Positions 1 through 9,659 of a DNA stretch of 64,000 nucleotides are shown here, one piece after another. How positions within the stretch are numbered: position 1 is the first letter of the stretch; each line of letters begins with the position of its first letter. The notes under the pieces are model-generated. The model was not told the origin of the DNA and made no database searches. It worked only from the letters and a program-made list of their open reading frames with translations. The position numbers and the translations under genes are program-made. The DNA comes from Candidatus Avispirillum faecium. Lineage in GTDB: Bacteria > Bacillota > Clostridia > Oscillospirales > CAG-272. The stretch lies in assembly GCA_904396155.1 (NCBI GenBank), contig CAJFOI010000050.1:1-64000 (forward strand), given 5' to 3'.

Positions 1-122
1 CTTTAGTTTGCAGTGTTTTCCCTGTGACTTTGGTTTGCGTTGCTTCCCTTGTAAGGGGAGGCTTTAGTTTGCAGTGTTTTCCTTGTGGTTTTGGCTTGCG
101 TTGCTTCCCTTGTAAGGGGAGG
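1..122. repeat. Two near-identical ~61-bp tandem repeat units
   Basis: 'ctttagtttgcagtgttttcc..gtg..ttgcgttgcttcccttgtaaggggagg' starts at 1 and again at 62 with few mismatches. Confidence 0.85.
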
Positions 123-149
123 CTTTAATTAGTGCTGTTTCTCTCCGCA

Positions 150-323
150 ATGTTTGGCAAGCATAACGCCACAAGGAAAGGCATCGTTTCCTTTGCACAA
201 AGAGAGACTCTGGCTCATGTCGTTTCCTTCTGCAGTGTTTCGCAGGCATAACGCCACGGGGGAAGGCTCTCCTTGTGACCGCTTTGCCTCCCTCTGATGA
301 GGGAGGTGTCAGCGTTAGCTGAC
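150..323. repeat. Degenerate repeats ('gcataacgccac') followed by an interspersed hairpin repeat copy
   Basis: 'gtttggcaagcataacgccacaaggaaaggc' (~150) and 'gtttcgcaggcataacgccacgggggaaggc' (~236); hairpin GTCAGC-GTTA-GCTGAC at 308-323. Confidence 0.65.
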
Positions 324-525
324 GGAGGGAGAGATACGAAAACGATCATTCGTTTACAGTAACAGAGTTTTTTGTATTGTACCACACTCCCTGACGCTTT
401 TCCATAGATTTCTCCGATTTTCCCAGGGAGAAAAAGAAAAATTTTGGCAATTCTGCGCTTGCATTCCTATAAACATAGTTGTATAATAGGTTTATGAAAA
501 TAACAAATATTTTCATGATATGCGA

Positions 526-555
526 TTGACAGTATATAATAAGAGGTGGTATACT
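526..555 (+). promoter_or_regulatory. Predicted sigma-A promoter for nifS-nifU operon
   Basis: TTGACA (526-531), 18-bp spacer, TATACT (550-555). Confidence 0.6.
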
Positions 556-629
556 GTTTTATCGTATGGAAAATAGGATGCGGAACATTCCGCTTGCATA
601 AACAGCAGGATGCAAAAAGGAGGTATGAC

Positions 630-1802
630 ATGAAGGTTTATGCCGACAACGCTGCGACGACGCCCATTTCTAAACATGCACTGGAAGAAATGGTCCGATA
701 TTACGCCCCGGAATATGAAAATGCTTCCAGTCTCCACACCCAGGGACAAGCTGCTGCGGACGCGCTGGAGGATGCAAGAACGCGCATTGCCGCGTGTCTG
801 CACTGCGACGCGGGGGGCATTTATTTTACTTCCGGAGGAAGCGAGGCGGACAATCAGGCGCTGATCTCTGCGGCCCACCTGGGGGCGAAGAAGGGAAAAC
901 GACACCTGATTTCCACAAAGATCGAGCATCATGCGGTGCTGCACACTCTGGACCGGCTGAAAAAGGAAGGCTTTGAGGTGACGCTGCTGGATGTCTCGCG
1001 AGAGGGACTGGTCACGCCGGAGCAGGTCGCCGGGGCCATTCGGGAGGATACGGCGCTGGTGAGCATCATGTTTGCCAACAACGAAATCGGCACGGTGGAG
1101 CCCATTCGGGAGATCGGCAGGATCTGCCGGAAACACAAAGTGATTTTTCACACAGATGCGGTGCAGGCGATGGGGCATGTGCATATCGATATCGAAGACA
1201 TGTGCATCGATATGCTCTCCGCTGCTGCGCATAAGTTCCACGGGCCCAAGGGCACAGGATTTTTGTACTGCAGAAGAGGCATTTACCTGGAGCCGCTGAT
1301 CTGCGGCGGTGCGCAGGAGCGGGGCAAGCGGGCCGGGACGGAAAATCTGCCGGCTATCATGGGCATGGCCGCGGCCCTGGAAGATGCATGTGCAAATCTG
1401 GATGCCTATACAAAACGGGTATCCGTCCTGCGGGACAAGATTATCCGAGAGCTTTCCAAGATCCCCCGCACCATTCTGAACGGGGATCCTGTGCGGCGTC
1501 TGCCCAACAATGTAAATATGTGTTTTGAAGGAATCGAAGGAGAAAGTCTGCTCATGATGCTGGATATGTACGGCATCTCCGCATCCTCCGGATCCGCCTG
1601 CACTTCCGGGTCTCTGGATCCCAGCCATGTGCTGCTGGCCATCGGTCTGCCCCATGAAATTGCACACGGATCCCTGCGGATTACCCTGTCGGAAAGTACC
1701 ACAGAAGAAGAAGCGGATTATATCATCGAAAAGGTTCCCGGCGTAGTGGAACGCCTGCGGGAAATGTCTCCCGTATGGGAACGGATGATGCAGACACAAT
1801 AA
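630..1802 (+). CDS. nifS: Cysteine desulfurase (NifS/IscS family)
   Basis: MKVYADNAATTPIS..., PLP lysine region 'SAAAHKFHGPKG', 'SSGSACTSGSLDPSHVL'; RBS aaggagg upstream of ATG 630 (ORF track extends further 5'). Confidence 0.93.
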   Translation: MKVYADNAATTPISKHALEEMVRYYAPEYENASSLHTQGQAAADALEDARTRIAACLHCDAGGIYFTSGGSEADNQALISAAHLGAKKGKRHLISTKIEHHAVLHTLDRLKKEGFEVTLLDVSREGLVTPEQVAGAIREDTALVSIMFANNEIGTVEPIREIGRICRKHKVIFHTDAVQAMGHVHIDIEDMCIDMLSAAAHKFHGPKGTGFLYCRRGIYLEPLICGGAQERGKRAGTENLPAIMGMAAALEDACANLDAYTKRVSVLRDKIIRELSKIPRTILNGDPVRRLPNNVNMCFEGIEGESLLMMLDMYGISASSGSACTSGSLDPSHVLLAIGLPHEIAHGSLRITLSESTTEEEADYIIEKVPGVVERLREMSPVWERMMQTQ

Positions 1803-1829
1803 CTACCAAAAGTCAGGAGGAAAATATAT

Positions 1830-2264
1830 ATGGCAATGGGATACAGTGAAAAGGTGATGGATCACTTCCAGCATCCCCGCAATGTGGGGAAAATGGACGA
1901 TGCAGATGGCATCGGAGAAGTGGGCAACGCCAAATGCGGCGATATCATGAAAGTGTACTTGAAAATAAAGGACGATGTGATCGAAGATGTAAAATTCAAC
2001 ACCTTCGGCTGTGCTTCCGCTATTGCGACCAGTTCCATGGCGACGGAGCTGATCAAGGGCAAGCCCCTGAGCGAAGCGCTTGCTCTGACCAATCAGGCGG
2101 TCGTAGAGGCACTGGACGGACTGCCTCCGGTGAAGATCCACTGCTCTGTGCTGGCGGAGGAGGCCATCAAGGCTGCCATCAAGGATTATTACGACAAAAA
2201 CGGCATCTCCTATGATCCCGACACGTTCAAAGAGAGCGGCTGTACGCACTGCTGCCACAACTAA
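1830..2264 (+). CDS. nifU: Fe-S cluster scaffold protein NifU/IscU-like
   Basis: 'MGYSEKVMDHFQHPRNVGKMDDADGIGEVGNAKCGDIMKVYLKI' with conserved Cys residues, directly downstream of nifS. Confidence 0.93.
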   Translation: MAMGYSEKVMDHFQHPRNVGKMDDADGIGEVGNAKCGDIMKVYLKIKDDVIEDVKFNTFGCASAIATSSMATELIKGKPLSEALALTNQAVVEALDGLPPVKIHCSVLAEEAIKAAIKDYYDKNGISYDPDTFKESGCTHCCHN

Positions 2265-2281
2265 AACAGCGGAGACAATGT

Positions 2282-3193
2282 ATGCTTAGACAGATTCAGG
2301 ACGAAATCCTGCGGCTGAAAAAAGAGCGGGATGTCACCATCCTTGCCCACAGCTATCAGTCGGCGGATGTCACCGAAGTGGCGGACTTTGTGGGGGATTC
2401 CTATGCTCTGGCGCAGGCAGCCGCAAAGGTAAAAAGCGAGACAGTTATTCTATGCGGCGTGCGGTTCATGGCGGAAGGGGTCAAGCTGTTGTGCCCGGAC
2501 AAGCGGGTGTTTTTATCCCACGGGGGCGCGGGATGTCCCATGGCGGAACAGCTCTCGCCTGAGGAAATCCGCGCATATAAACGGGCCCACCCGGATTGTA
2601 CCGTGGTGGCTTACATAAACACTACCGCCGCGCTGAAAGCGGAGTGCGATGTGTGTGTTACCTCCTCCTCGGCGGTAAAAATTGTATCTGCCCTTCCGGG
2701 GAAGGAAATCCTGTTTATCCCGGACCGCAACTTGGGCGCCTATGTGGCGGCCCGCGTGCCGGATAAGACCTTTACCTTTATGGACGGGGGCTGCCCCATT
2801 CACGGCGCCGTCGGAAGGGAGGAAGCTCTTGCCGCAAAGGCTGCCCATCCGGACGCCCTGCTGCTGGTTCATCCGGAGTGTCCCCCGGATGTCTGCAGCC
2901 TTTCGGACTTTGTGGGCTCCACCACAGACATTATGCGCTATGCAAAGGATTCCTCTGCGGGTGAATTTATCATCGGAACGGAAAATGCCATCGTAGCGCA
3001 TTTGCAGATGCAGTGTCCCCAAAAGACCTTTTATCCGATGTCCAAGCATCTGATCTGCGCCGATATGCGGCTGACCACCCTTTCTGACGTATTGAACTGC
3101 GCAAAGGGCGCCGGAGAAGAAATCACGCTGGATCCGGATACTGCCATAAAAGCCCGCCGGTGTATCGAGGAGATGATCCGGCTGGGCGGCTGA
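2282..3193 (+). CDS. nadA: Quinolinate synthase NadA
   Basis: 'ILAHSYQSADVTEVADFVGDSYALAQAA', 'FIPDRNLGAYVA', 'VHPECPPDV', 'IGTENAIVAHLQ' motifs. Confidence 0.92.
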   Translation: MLRQIQDEILRLKKERDVTILAHSYQSADVTEVADFVGDSYALAQAAAKVKSETVILCGVRFMAEGVKLLCPDKRVFLSHGGAGCPMAEQLSPEEIRAYKRAHPDCTVVAYINTTAALKAECDVCVTSSSAVKIVSALPGKEILFIPDRNLGAYVAARVPDKTFTFMDGGCPIHGAVGREEALAAKAAHPDALLLVHPECPPDVCSLSDFVGSTTDIMRYAKDSSAGEFIIGTENAIVAHLQMQCPQKTFYPMSKHLICADMRLTTLSDVLNCAKGAGEEITLDPDTAIKARRCIEEMIRLGG

Positions 3194-3246
3194 TCATACG
3201 ATGCCCGGCTTGCAGCCGGGCAAAACTTGTATATATGGAGACAATC

Positions 3247-3951
3247 ATGAAAACGATCGATCAGGTCATTCGCCCGGGTCTTTTCGGAGACTTCGGTCCC
3301 TCTGCCGACAGGCGGCGCGTGGAATTTGACATCAAGAACTCCGCCGCTGTCTGCTCTGAGACGCCGGTGGATTTGGTGCTGGCGGGAGATTCCATCGTCC
3401 ATTTCTGGGACGAAAATATCTATTTCAGAGACAGAGGGGTCGTGCTGAACCGGGGGATCGAAGGCGATCAGGCCCATGTGCTGGTCCGCCGATTCCAGGC
3501 AGATGTGATCCAGCTGCGTCCTCGTGTCTGCGTGCTCCTCATCGGCATCAACAACACCTGGGCTATTTTGGACGGGCCCAACTGTACCGATGGATTTTAC
3601 GATGAACAGCTGATCTGCGGATGGGTGCTTCATCTGAAAATGTGCTATCAGCGCATGCTGCACATGCTGCAGGCAGCGGGAATCCAGGCTGTGCTGTGCT
3701 CCCTTTTGCCCATGGGCGAGCCTGTGCCTACGTATCTTGCCCGCAGCCGGGCCGCCGCCAGAGCCAACGGGATGCTGCGGGCGCTTGCAAAGGAAGAAGG
3801 CTGTGCCTTTGCAAATTTCTTTGATGCCATGACGGGGGACGACGGGGAAACCCTGCGGGAGGGTCTTTCCTGGGATGGGATCCATCCCCACTGGGCCGGT
3901 TATTCCATTATGACGGAGATTTTGAATCCCATTTTGGATGTATTACTATGA
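3247..3951 (+). CDS. SGNH/GDSL-type hydrolase
   Basis: 'LAGDSIVHFW', 'NRGIEGDQ', 'IGINNTW', 'WDGIHPHWAGY'; stop overlaps the mnmA start (ATGA). Confidence 0.8.
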   Translation: MKTIDQVIRPGLFGDFGPSADRRRVEFDIKNSAAVCSETPVDLVLAGDSIVHFWDENIYFRDRGVVLNRGIEGDQAHVLVRRFQADVIQLRPRVCVLLIGINNTWAILDGPNCTDGFYDEQLICGWVLHLKMCYQRMLHMLQAAGIQAVLCSLLPMGEPVPTYLARSRAAARANGMLRALAKEEGCAFANFFDAMTGDDGETLREGLSWDGIHPHWAGYSIMTEILNPILDVLL

Positions 3952-5045
3952 AGAAGGTTCTGATCGCCATGAGCGGCGGCGTAGATTCCTCCGCCGCGGC
4001 GCTGCTGCTGCAAAAGGAAGGATACGACTGCGCCGGCGCCATGATGCGGCTGTATGTACCGGGAATGGATCTGCAAAAGGAATCGGGAAGGGTTTTGTCC
4101 GGCGCAGATGCCGTCACCGACGCAGAACGGGATGCGGCGGCCGCGGCCGCCGCGTTGGGAATCCCTTTTTCCATATACGATATGCGGGGGGATTTTTTTC
4201 GTTGGGTCATTCAGGATTTCATCGACGTGTACAAAGCCGGCGACACGCCCAATCCCTGTATTACCTGCAATCGAACGATGAAATTCGGTGCATTTTTGGA
4301 TATGGCCCGGCGGATGGGATATGACAAAATTGCCACCGGCCATTATGCCAGAGTTTCCTGTGAAAACGGCCGGTATACGTTATATAAGGCAGATGACCCT
4401 GCTAAAGACCAAAGCTATGTGCTCTGGTCTCTTGGGCAAGAGCAGTTATCTTCCCTATTGCTCCCTCTGGGAAGCCGAAACAAGGAAGAAGCCCGGGCAG
4501 CTGCCAGGGCCGGTGCTTTGGGCACGGCGGACAAAAAGGAAAGTCAGGACATCTGTTTCGTCCCGGACGGAGACTATGCGGGTTTTATCGAACGCACACT
4601 GGGGATCTCCTTCCCGGAGGGGGACTTTGTAGACGAGCAGGGCAGGGTCCTGGGACGGCACCGGGGGATCATCCGCTATACGGTGGGCCAGCGCCGGGGA
4701 CTGGGGATTTCCGCTGGAGAACCCCTGTATGTGCTTTCCAAGGATGCAAAGAAAAACCAGATCGTGCTGGGACCGGAGAAGGGACTGTTTTCCGGCGGAC
4801 TTTCGGCGGTGCGCGCCAATTGGACCTGCGGACAGGCGCCCGCCTCTCCCCTTCGGGTGCAGGCGCGGATCCGGTACAATCAAAAGGCATTTCCCGCCAC
4901 AGTGGTCCGGGCAGGGGAGGATGCCTTCTGCCTGGCATTTGACGCGCCGCAGCGGGCGGTTTCGCCTGGACAGTCTGTAGTGCTGTATGCGGGTGCCCGC
5001 GTTCTGGGCGGAGGGATCATCGCCGCCGCACAGCCTACAGGGTGA
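3948..5045 (+). CDS. mnmA: tRNA-specific 2-thiouridylase MnmA
   Basis: 'AMSGGVDSSAAALLLQKEGYD' PP-loop, 'GDTPNPCITCNRTMKFG', 'ATGHYARV', 'KKESQDICFVPDGDY'. Confidence 0.96.
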   Translation: MKKVLIAMSGGVDSSAAALLLQKEGYDCAGAMMRLYVPGMDLQKESGRVLSGADAVTDAERDAAAAAAALGIPFSIYDMRGDFFRWVIQDFIDVYKAGDTPNPCITCNRTMKFGAFLDMARRMGYDKIATGHYARVSCENGRYTLYKADDPAKDQSYVLWSLGQEQLSSLLLPLGSRNKEEARAAARAGALGTADKKESQDICFVPDGDYAGFIERTLGISFPEGDFVDEQGRVLGRHRGIIRYTVGQRRGLGISAGEPLYVLSKDAKKNQIVLGPEKGLFSGGLSAVRANWTCGQAPASPLRVQARIRYNQKAFPATVVRAGEDAFCLAFDAPQRAVSPGQSVVLYAGARVLGGGIIAAAQPTG

Positions 5046-5052
5046 CGCAGGC

Positions 5053-5096
5053 AAACACAGCGCCCCTTTCGCATATGCGAAAGGGGCGCTGTGTTT
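5053..5096. terminator. Bidirectional terminator, perfect 44-bp palindrome
   Basis: AAACACAGCGCCCCTTTCGCAT/ATGCGAAAGGGGCGCTGTGTTT between convergent mnmA and glnN. Confidence 0.8.
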
Positions 5097-5105
5097 ATGG
5101 AAGAA

Positions 5106-7190
5106 TCACTTGATGGAAAACAGCATGTCCCCATAGCTGGGATAAGGCCAGAAGTCCGCCGCAGTCAGCTGCTCCAATGCGTCTCCGTCACTGCGCAGCG
5201 CATCCATTGCAGACAGTACGGTGTCCTTGTAATAGAAGGCGGCATCTTTGGAGTTTGTATACTTGTCCGCTTCTGCAAGGGCCGCTTCCAGGGTTTCCAA
5301 TTTTCCGTAAAAAGAGTCTGTCAGGGCAGAGATACGCTCCAGGAGCTTTTTTTCTGCGCTGCAGGAGACAAAGGCCTCTTTGGACGCTGCGTTTGCCGCC
5401 AGCTGTGACGCGTATGCGCTTGCGGCGGGGAAAATATCGTGCCTTGCCATGTCGATCATGGTGAGGGCTTCAATGTTCAGCGTTTTGCAGTAATTTTCCA
5501 GGTTGATCTCGTAGCGGGACTTCATTTCCGGGAGAGAAAATACGTTGTGTGTTGTAAACAGCGCAATATTTTTATCATCCAGCAGGTGGGAGAGAGCCTC
5601 CGGCGTGCTCTTCAAATTGGACAGTCCCCGCCGCTCTGCTTCTGCAATCCAGCTTTCATCGTAGCCGTTGCCGTTGAACAGGATTCGCTTGTGCTGTGCG
5701 ATCGTCCGTTTGATCAGTTCGTGGAGCGAAGAGGTGAAATCCTGCGCCCCTTCCAGTTCGTCGGCAAAGATGCGCAGTTCTTCCGCGACGGCGGTATTCA
5801 AAACAGTATTGGGCGTGGCGATAGACTGAGAGGAGCCTGCCATGCGGAATTCAAACCGGTTTCCCGTAAAGGCGAAGGGGGAGGTCCGGTTGCGGTCCGT
5901 ATTGTCCTTTGGAAACCTGGGCAGCACGTGCACGCCGATTTTCATCAGCAGTGTTTCCTTGGAGTCGTAAGGGCGGTCGGCCTCGATTGCCTCTAAGATT
6001 TCCATTAACTCGTCGCCTATGAATATGGACATCACTGCCGGGGGAGCTTCGTTTGCCCCCAGACGATGGTCGTTGCCGGCACTTGCCACGGAAATGCGGA
6101 GCATGTCCTGGTATTCGTCCACCGCCTTGATCACGGCGCACAAAAACAGCAAGAACTGGGCGTTTTCATAAGGGGTTTGTCCGGCTTCCAGCAGGTTGGT
6201 GCCGGTATTGGTGATCATGGACCAGTTGTTGTGTTTGCCGCTTCCGTTGACACCTTCAAAGGGCTTTTCGTGGAGCAGACAGACCATGCCGTGCCGACGG
6301 GCAACCTTTTTCATCATTTCCATGGTCAGCTGATTGTGGTCTACGGCAATGTTGCTGGTAGTAAAGATAGGCGCCAGCTCATGCTGCGCCGGAGCTACCT
6401 CGTTGTGCTTGGTTTTTGCCAGCACCCCCAGTTTCCACAGGGTTTCATCCAGGTCCTTCATGTAATCTGCCACTGCAGGCTTCAGCGTGCCGAAATAGTG
6501 ATCGTCCATTTCCTGCCCCTTGGGAGGCTTGCAGCCGAACAGGGTACGGCCCGTATAAATCAAATCCTTGCGCGCTTCATACATTTCCCGGGAAATCAGG
6601 AAATACTCCTGTTCCGGCCCCACGGTGGTTTTTACACCGGTCACATCCTCGTTGCCGAAGAGCTTCAAAACCCGCAGTGCCTGCTTGTTGAGGGCTTCCA
6701 TAGAGCGGAGCAGGGGCGTTTTTTGGTCCAGCGCCTCTCCTCCGTAGGAGCAGAAGGCAGTGGGGATGCACAGCGTCCCTTCCTTAATAAAGGCGTAGGA
6801 GGTGGGGTCCCAGGCGGTATAACCTCTGGCCTCAAAGGTGGCACGCAGTCCGCCGGAGGGGAAGGAAGAGGCGTCGGGCTCTCCCCGAACCAGCTCCTTG
6901 CCGGAAAATTCCATGATCACATTTCCGTTGTCTGTGGGGGAAATGAAACTGTCGTGCTTTTCTGCGGTGATTCCGGTCATGGGCTGGAACCAGTGCGTAT
7001 AGTGGGTCGCCCCGTTTTCAATGGCCCAGTCCTTCATGGCATTTGCCACGACGGTGGCCACTTCCAGGCTCATACGCTTGCCGTCCAGGAAGGATTTTTT
7101 CATCAGCTTGTACGTTTCTCTGGGCAGTCGCTCCTGCATCACCTTGTCGTTGAAAACAAGGCAGCCAAACATTTCCGGTACTGTTGCCAT
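5106..7190 (-). CDS. glnN: Glutamine synthetase type III
   Basis: 694 aa; '[23 protein letters not shown]', '[21 protein letters not shown]', 'GPEQEYFLI', '[16 protein letters not shown]', '[12 protein letters not shown]'. Confidence 0.95.
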   Translation of the reverse strand: MATVPEMFGCLVFNDKVMQERLPRETYKLMKKSFLDGKRMSLEVATVVANAMKDWAIENGATHYTHWFQPMTGITAEKHDSFISPTDNGNVIMEFSGKELVRGEPDASSFPSGGLRATFEARGYTAWDPTSYAFIKEGTLCIPTAFCSYGGEALDQKTPLLRSMEALNKQALRVLKLFGNEDVTGVKTTVGPEQEYFLISREMYEARKDLIYTGRTLFGCKPPKGQEMDDHYFGTLKPAVADYMKDLDETLWKLGVLAKTKHNEVAPAQHELAPIFTTSNIAVDHNQLTMEMMKKVARRHGMVCLLHEKPFEGVNGSGKHNNWSMITNTGTNLLEAGQTPYENAQFLLFLCAVIKAVDEYQDMLRISVASAGNDHRLGANEAPPAVMSIFIGDELMEILEAIEADRPYDSKETLLMKIGVHVLPRFPKDNTDRNRTSPFAFTGNRFEFRMAGSSQSIATPNTVLNTAVAEELRIFADELEGAQDFTSSLHELIKRTIAQHKRILFNGNGYDESWIAEAERRGLSNLKSTPEALSHLLDDKNIALFTTHNVFSLPEMKSRYEINLENYCKTLNIEALTMIDMARHDIFPAASAYASQLAANAASKEAFVSCSAEKKLLERISALTDSFYGKLETLEAALAEADKYTNSKDAAFYYKDTVLSAMDALRSDGDALEQLTAADFWPYPSYGDMLFSIK

Positions 7191-7425
7191 AAAAAATATA
7201 CCCCCGTAAATCCTGTGTGAAACAAAAACAATAGAGAAAGCGCCGCAGAAATTTTACAGCGCCGAACCATTTATCTACATTCATTATACTTGCCGGAAAA
7301 AACTCTATCAAGGCTTTTTGGGAAAAAAAGTGTGAAATTCATAGGTTTTTGCATCTTATACAAGGAAAGCTTTTCGGAAAAGAGAGCCTTTGTAGAATTT
7401 TGTGATGCAAAATCCAAAAAGAATA

Positions 7426-7454
7426 TTGACACCGTGTCAGAAACGTGCTATAGT
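7426..7454 (+). promoter_or_regulatory. Promoter of the alcohol dehydrogenase operon
   Basis: TTGACA (7426-7431), 17-bp spacer, TATAGT (7449-7454). Confidence 0.75.
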
Positions 7455-7482
7455 ATATATGCTGTATTTTGACATCGTGTCA
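7427..7482. promoter_or_regulatory. Twin palindromic operators, likely TetR-type
   Basis: TGACACCGTGTCA (7427-7439, overlaps the -35) and TGACATCGTGTCA (7470-7482); a TetR gene lies in the same cluster. Confidence 0.7.
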
Positions 7483-7532
7483 GAAAATGGACTGCTGCCC
7501 AAACGCTCTGGAAGAACGAAGGAGGAGAAACC

Positions 7533-8705
7533 ATGCTTGGAAATTTTTCGTATTGTAATCCCACGAAGCTCTATTTCGGAGAGGACGCACTGGACGGCTT
7601 GCAGGCAGAGCTGCCCAAATACGGCAAGAATGTGGTACTGATTTACGGAGGCGGATCCATCAAAAAAAACGGCATCTATGAGGCAGTCGTCAAAATTCTG
7701 AAGGCCAACGGCAAGGATGTGGCGGAGATTTCCGGCGTCATGCCCAACCCCACGGTGGATAAACTTTATGAGGGAGTAAAGATCGCCCGCGGGCATAAAG
7801 CCGACCTGCTGCTGGCGGTGGGCGGCGGATCTGTCTGTGACTATGCAAAGGCGGTCTCTGTTTCGGTGCACTGTACAGAGGATCCTTGGGAGAAATATTA
7901 CGTTCGGTTTGAGGAACCCTCCTGCGAGACGCTGCCGGTGGGCTGCGTGCTCACCATGGTGGGCACCGGCTCCGAGATGAACGCCGGCGCGGTAATCACC
8001 AATCCCCACACCCACAGGAAAATCGGTCATGTGTTTGCTGATGAAAAGATCATGCCGAGATTTGCCATTCTGAATCCCAGGTATACCCTGACCCTGCCCC
8101 ATTACCAGATGGTGGCCGGTATTTATGACATCTTTAACCACATCTGTGAGCAGTATTTTTCCGGAGAGGACGACAATGTGAGCGATTATATCAGTGAAGG
8201 TCTTATGCGTTCGGTGATCTACGCCAGCCGTATTGCAAACAAGGATCCGCAAAACTACGAGGCCCGCAGCAATTTGATGTGGGCGGCCACCTGGGCACTG
8301 AACACGCTGGTTTCCCGGGGCAAATCCACCGACTGGATGGTGCATATGCTGGGCCAGTCGGTAGGGGCCTATACCAACGCCACTCACGGAATGACCCTGG
8401 CGGCCGTTTCCCTGCCTTATTACCGGTACATTCTGCCCTGGGGGCTGAAGAAATTCCAGCGGTTTGCCGTAAATGTGTGGGATGTGGATCCCGCAGGCAA
8501 AACGGATGAACAGGTTGCAAAAGAAGGACTGGCTGCCATGGAGGCCTGGATGCGGGAGCTGGGTCTTGCAATGCATATTTCGGAGCTTGGTGCCACAGAG
8601 GACATGCTGGAGGGCATCGCCGACGGTACCCTCCTTATGAACGGCGGGTACAAGGTTTTGACCCATGAGGAGATCGTCTCCATTTTGCGGGAGAGTCTTG
8701 CATAA
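7533..8705 (+). CDS. Iron-containing alcohol dehydrogenase (butanol dehydrogenase-like)
   Basis: 'NFSYCNPTKLYFGEDALDGLQ', 'VVLIYGGGSIKKNGIYEAV', 'DLLLAVGGGSVCDYAKAV', 'YTNATHGMTLAAVSLPYYRY'. Confidence 0.9.
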   Translation: MLGNFSYCNPTKLYFGEDALDGLQAELPKYGKNVVLIYGGGSIKKNGIYEAVVKILKANGKDVAEISGVMPNPTVDKLYEGVKIARGHKADLLLAVGGGSVCDYAKAVSVSVHCTEDPWEKYYVRFEEPSCETLPVGCVLTMVGTGSEMNAGAVITNPHTHRKIGHVFADEKIMPRFAILNPRYTLTLPHYQMVAGIYDIFNHICEQYFSGEDDNVSDYISEGLMRSVIYASRIANKDPQNYEARSNLMWAATWALNTLVSRGKSTDWMVHMLGQSVGAYTNATHGMTLAAVSLPYYRYILPWGLKKFQRFAVNVWDVDPAGKTDEQVAKEGLAAMEAWMRELGLAMHISELGATEDMLEGIADGTLLMNGGYKVLTHEEIVSILRESLA

Positions 8706-8727
8706 AAACTTTTTTGGAGGGCTTTTT

Positions 8728-9618
8728 ATGAAATCACGTGTCTATTTTACACGGGAAATTTCTCCCGAGGCAGTGGTGCGGCTGTACCGGGCGCTGGGTG
8801 TGTCGCTTCCCGGAAAGGTGGCCGTAAAGGTACACTCCGGAGAAAAAGGAAACCAGAATTTTTTGCGTCCGGCGTTCTGGCGGCCTATGGTGGAGGAAGT
8901 TGGCGGCACTGTAGTAGAGTGTAATACCGCCTACGGGGATGCAACCGGCGGTGTGCGCGACCACACCGATACCCACAGAAAGCTGTTGGAAGACCACGGC
9001 TGGACAAAGTATTTTGACGTGGATCTGATGGATGCCGAGGACCCGGATGTGGTCTGGCCGATTCCCGGCGGCAAAGTTCTGCGGGAAAACCATCTGGGAA
9101 AAAATATTGAAAACTATGATTCCATGCTGGTGCTGGCGCACTTCAAGGGTCATCCCGCCGGCGGATACGGCGGTGCGCTCAAGCAGCTTGCCATTGGCTG
9201 TGCCAGTGCGCGGGGCAAGGCGCTGATCCACTCCGCAGGGAAGACGGACGACCGCTTTGAAACCTGGCGGCAGCACGCCGACAATGTGGCGTTTCCGGAG
9301 GCCATGGCAGATGCGGCCTTCAGTGTGGCGGAGCACTTCAAGGGGAAAATCGCGTATATCAATGTAATGAAAAATCTCTCCGTGGACTGTGACTGCTGTG
9401 TCGTGGCGGAGGATCCCTGTATGCAGGATATCGGTATCCTGGCTTCGCTGGATCCGGTGGCCATCGACCAGGCCTGCATTGACCTCGTTGTGGGCTCTGA
9501 TGACCCGGGGAGGGAACATTTTATGGAGCGGGTCAACAGCCGCAACGGGATCCACACCATCGAAGCGGCCGCAGAACTGGGCATGGGCAGCCGGGCGTAC
9601 GAACGGATCGAACTGTAA
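8728..9618 (+). CDS. DUF362-like domain protein
   Basis: 'KVAVKVHSGEKGNQNFLRPAFWRPMVEEVGGTVVECNTAYGD', 'LVLAHFKGHPAGGYGGALKQLAIGCASARGK'; RBS ggagg before ATG 8728. Confidence 0.78.
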   Translation: MKSRVYFTREISPEAVVRLYRALGVSLPGKVAVKVHSGEKGNQNFLRPAFWRPMVEEVGGTVVECNTAYGDATGGVRDHTDTHRKLLEDHGWTKYFDVDLMDAEDPDVVWPIPGGKVLRENHLGKNIENYDSMLVLAHFKGHPAGGYGGALKQLAIGCASARGKALIHSAGKTDDRFETWRQHADNVAFPEAMADAAFSVAEHFKGKIAYINVMKNLSVDCDCCVVAEDPCMQDIGILASLDPVAIDQACIDLVVGSDDPGREHFMERVNSRNGIHTIEAAAELGMGSRAYERIEL

Positions 9619-9659
9619 AGAACGGGGGTGCGTGCGGCGGGGAAAGGAGAGGAGGCAAT

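Noticed and set aside
513-1799. 428-aa minus-strand ORF opposite nifS
   Set aside because: Antisense shadow of a well-supported cysteine desulfurase; composition (His/Arg/Pro/Gly-rich) is not protein-like.
6066-7220. 384-aa plus-strand ORF opposite glnN
   Set aside because: Shadow ORF of glutamine synthetase III; no recognisable domain.
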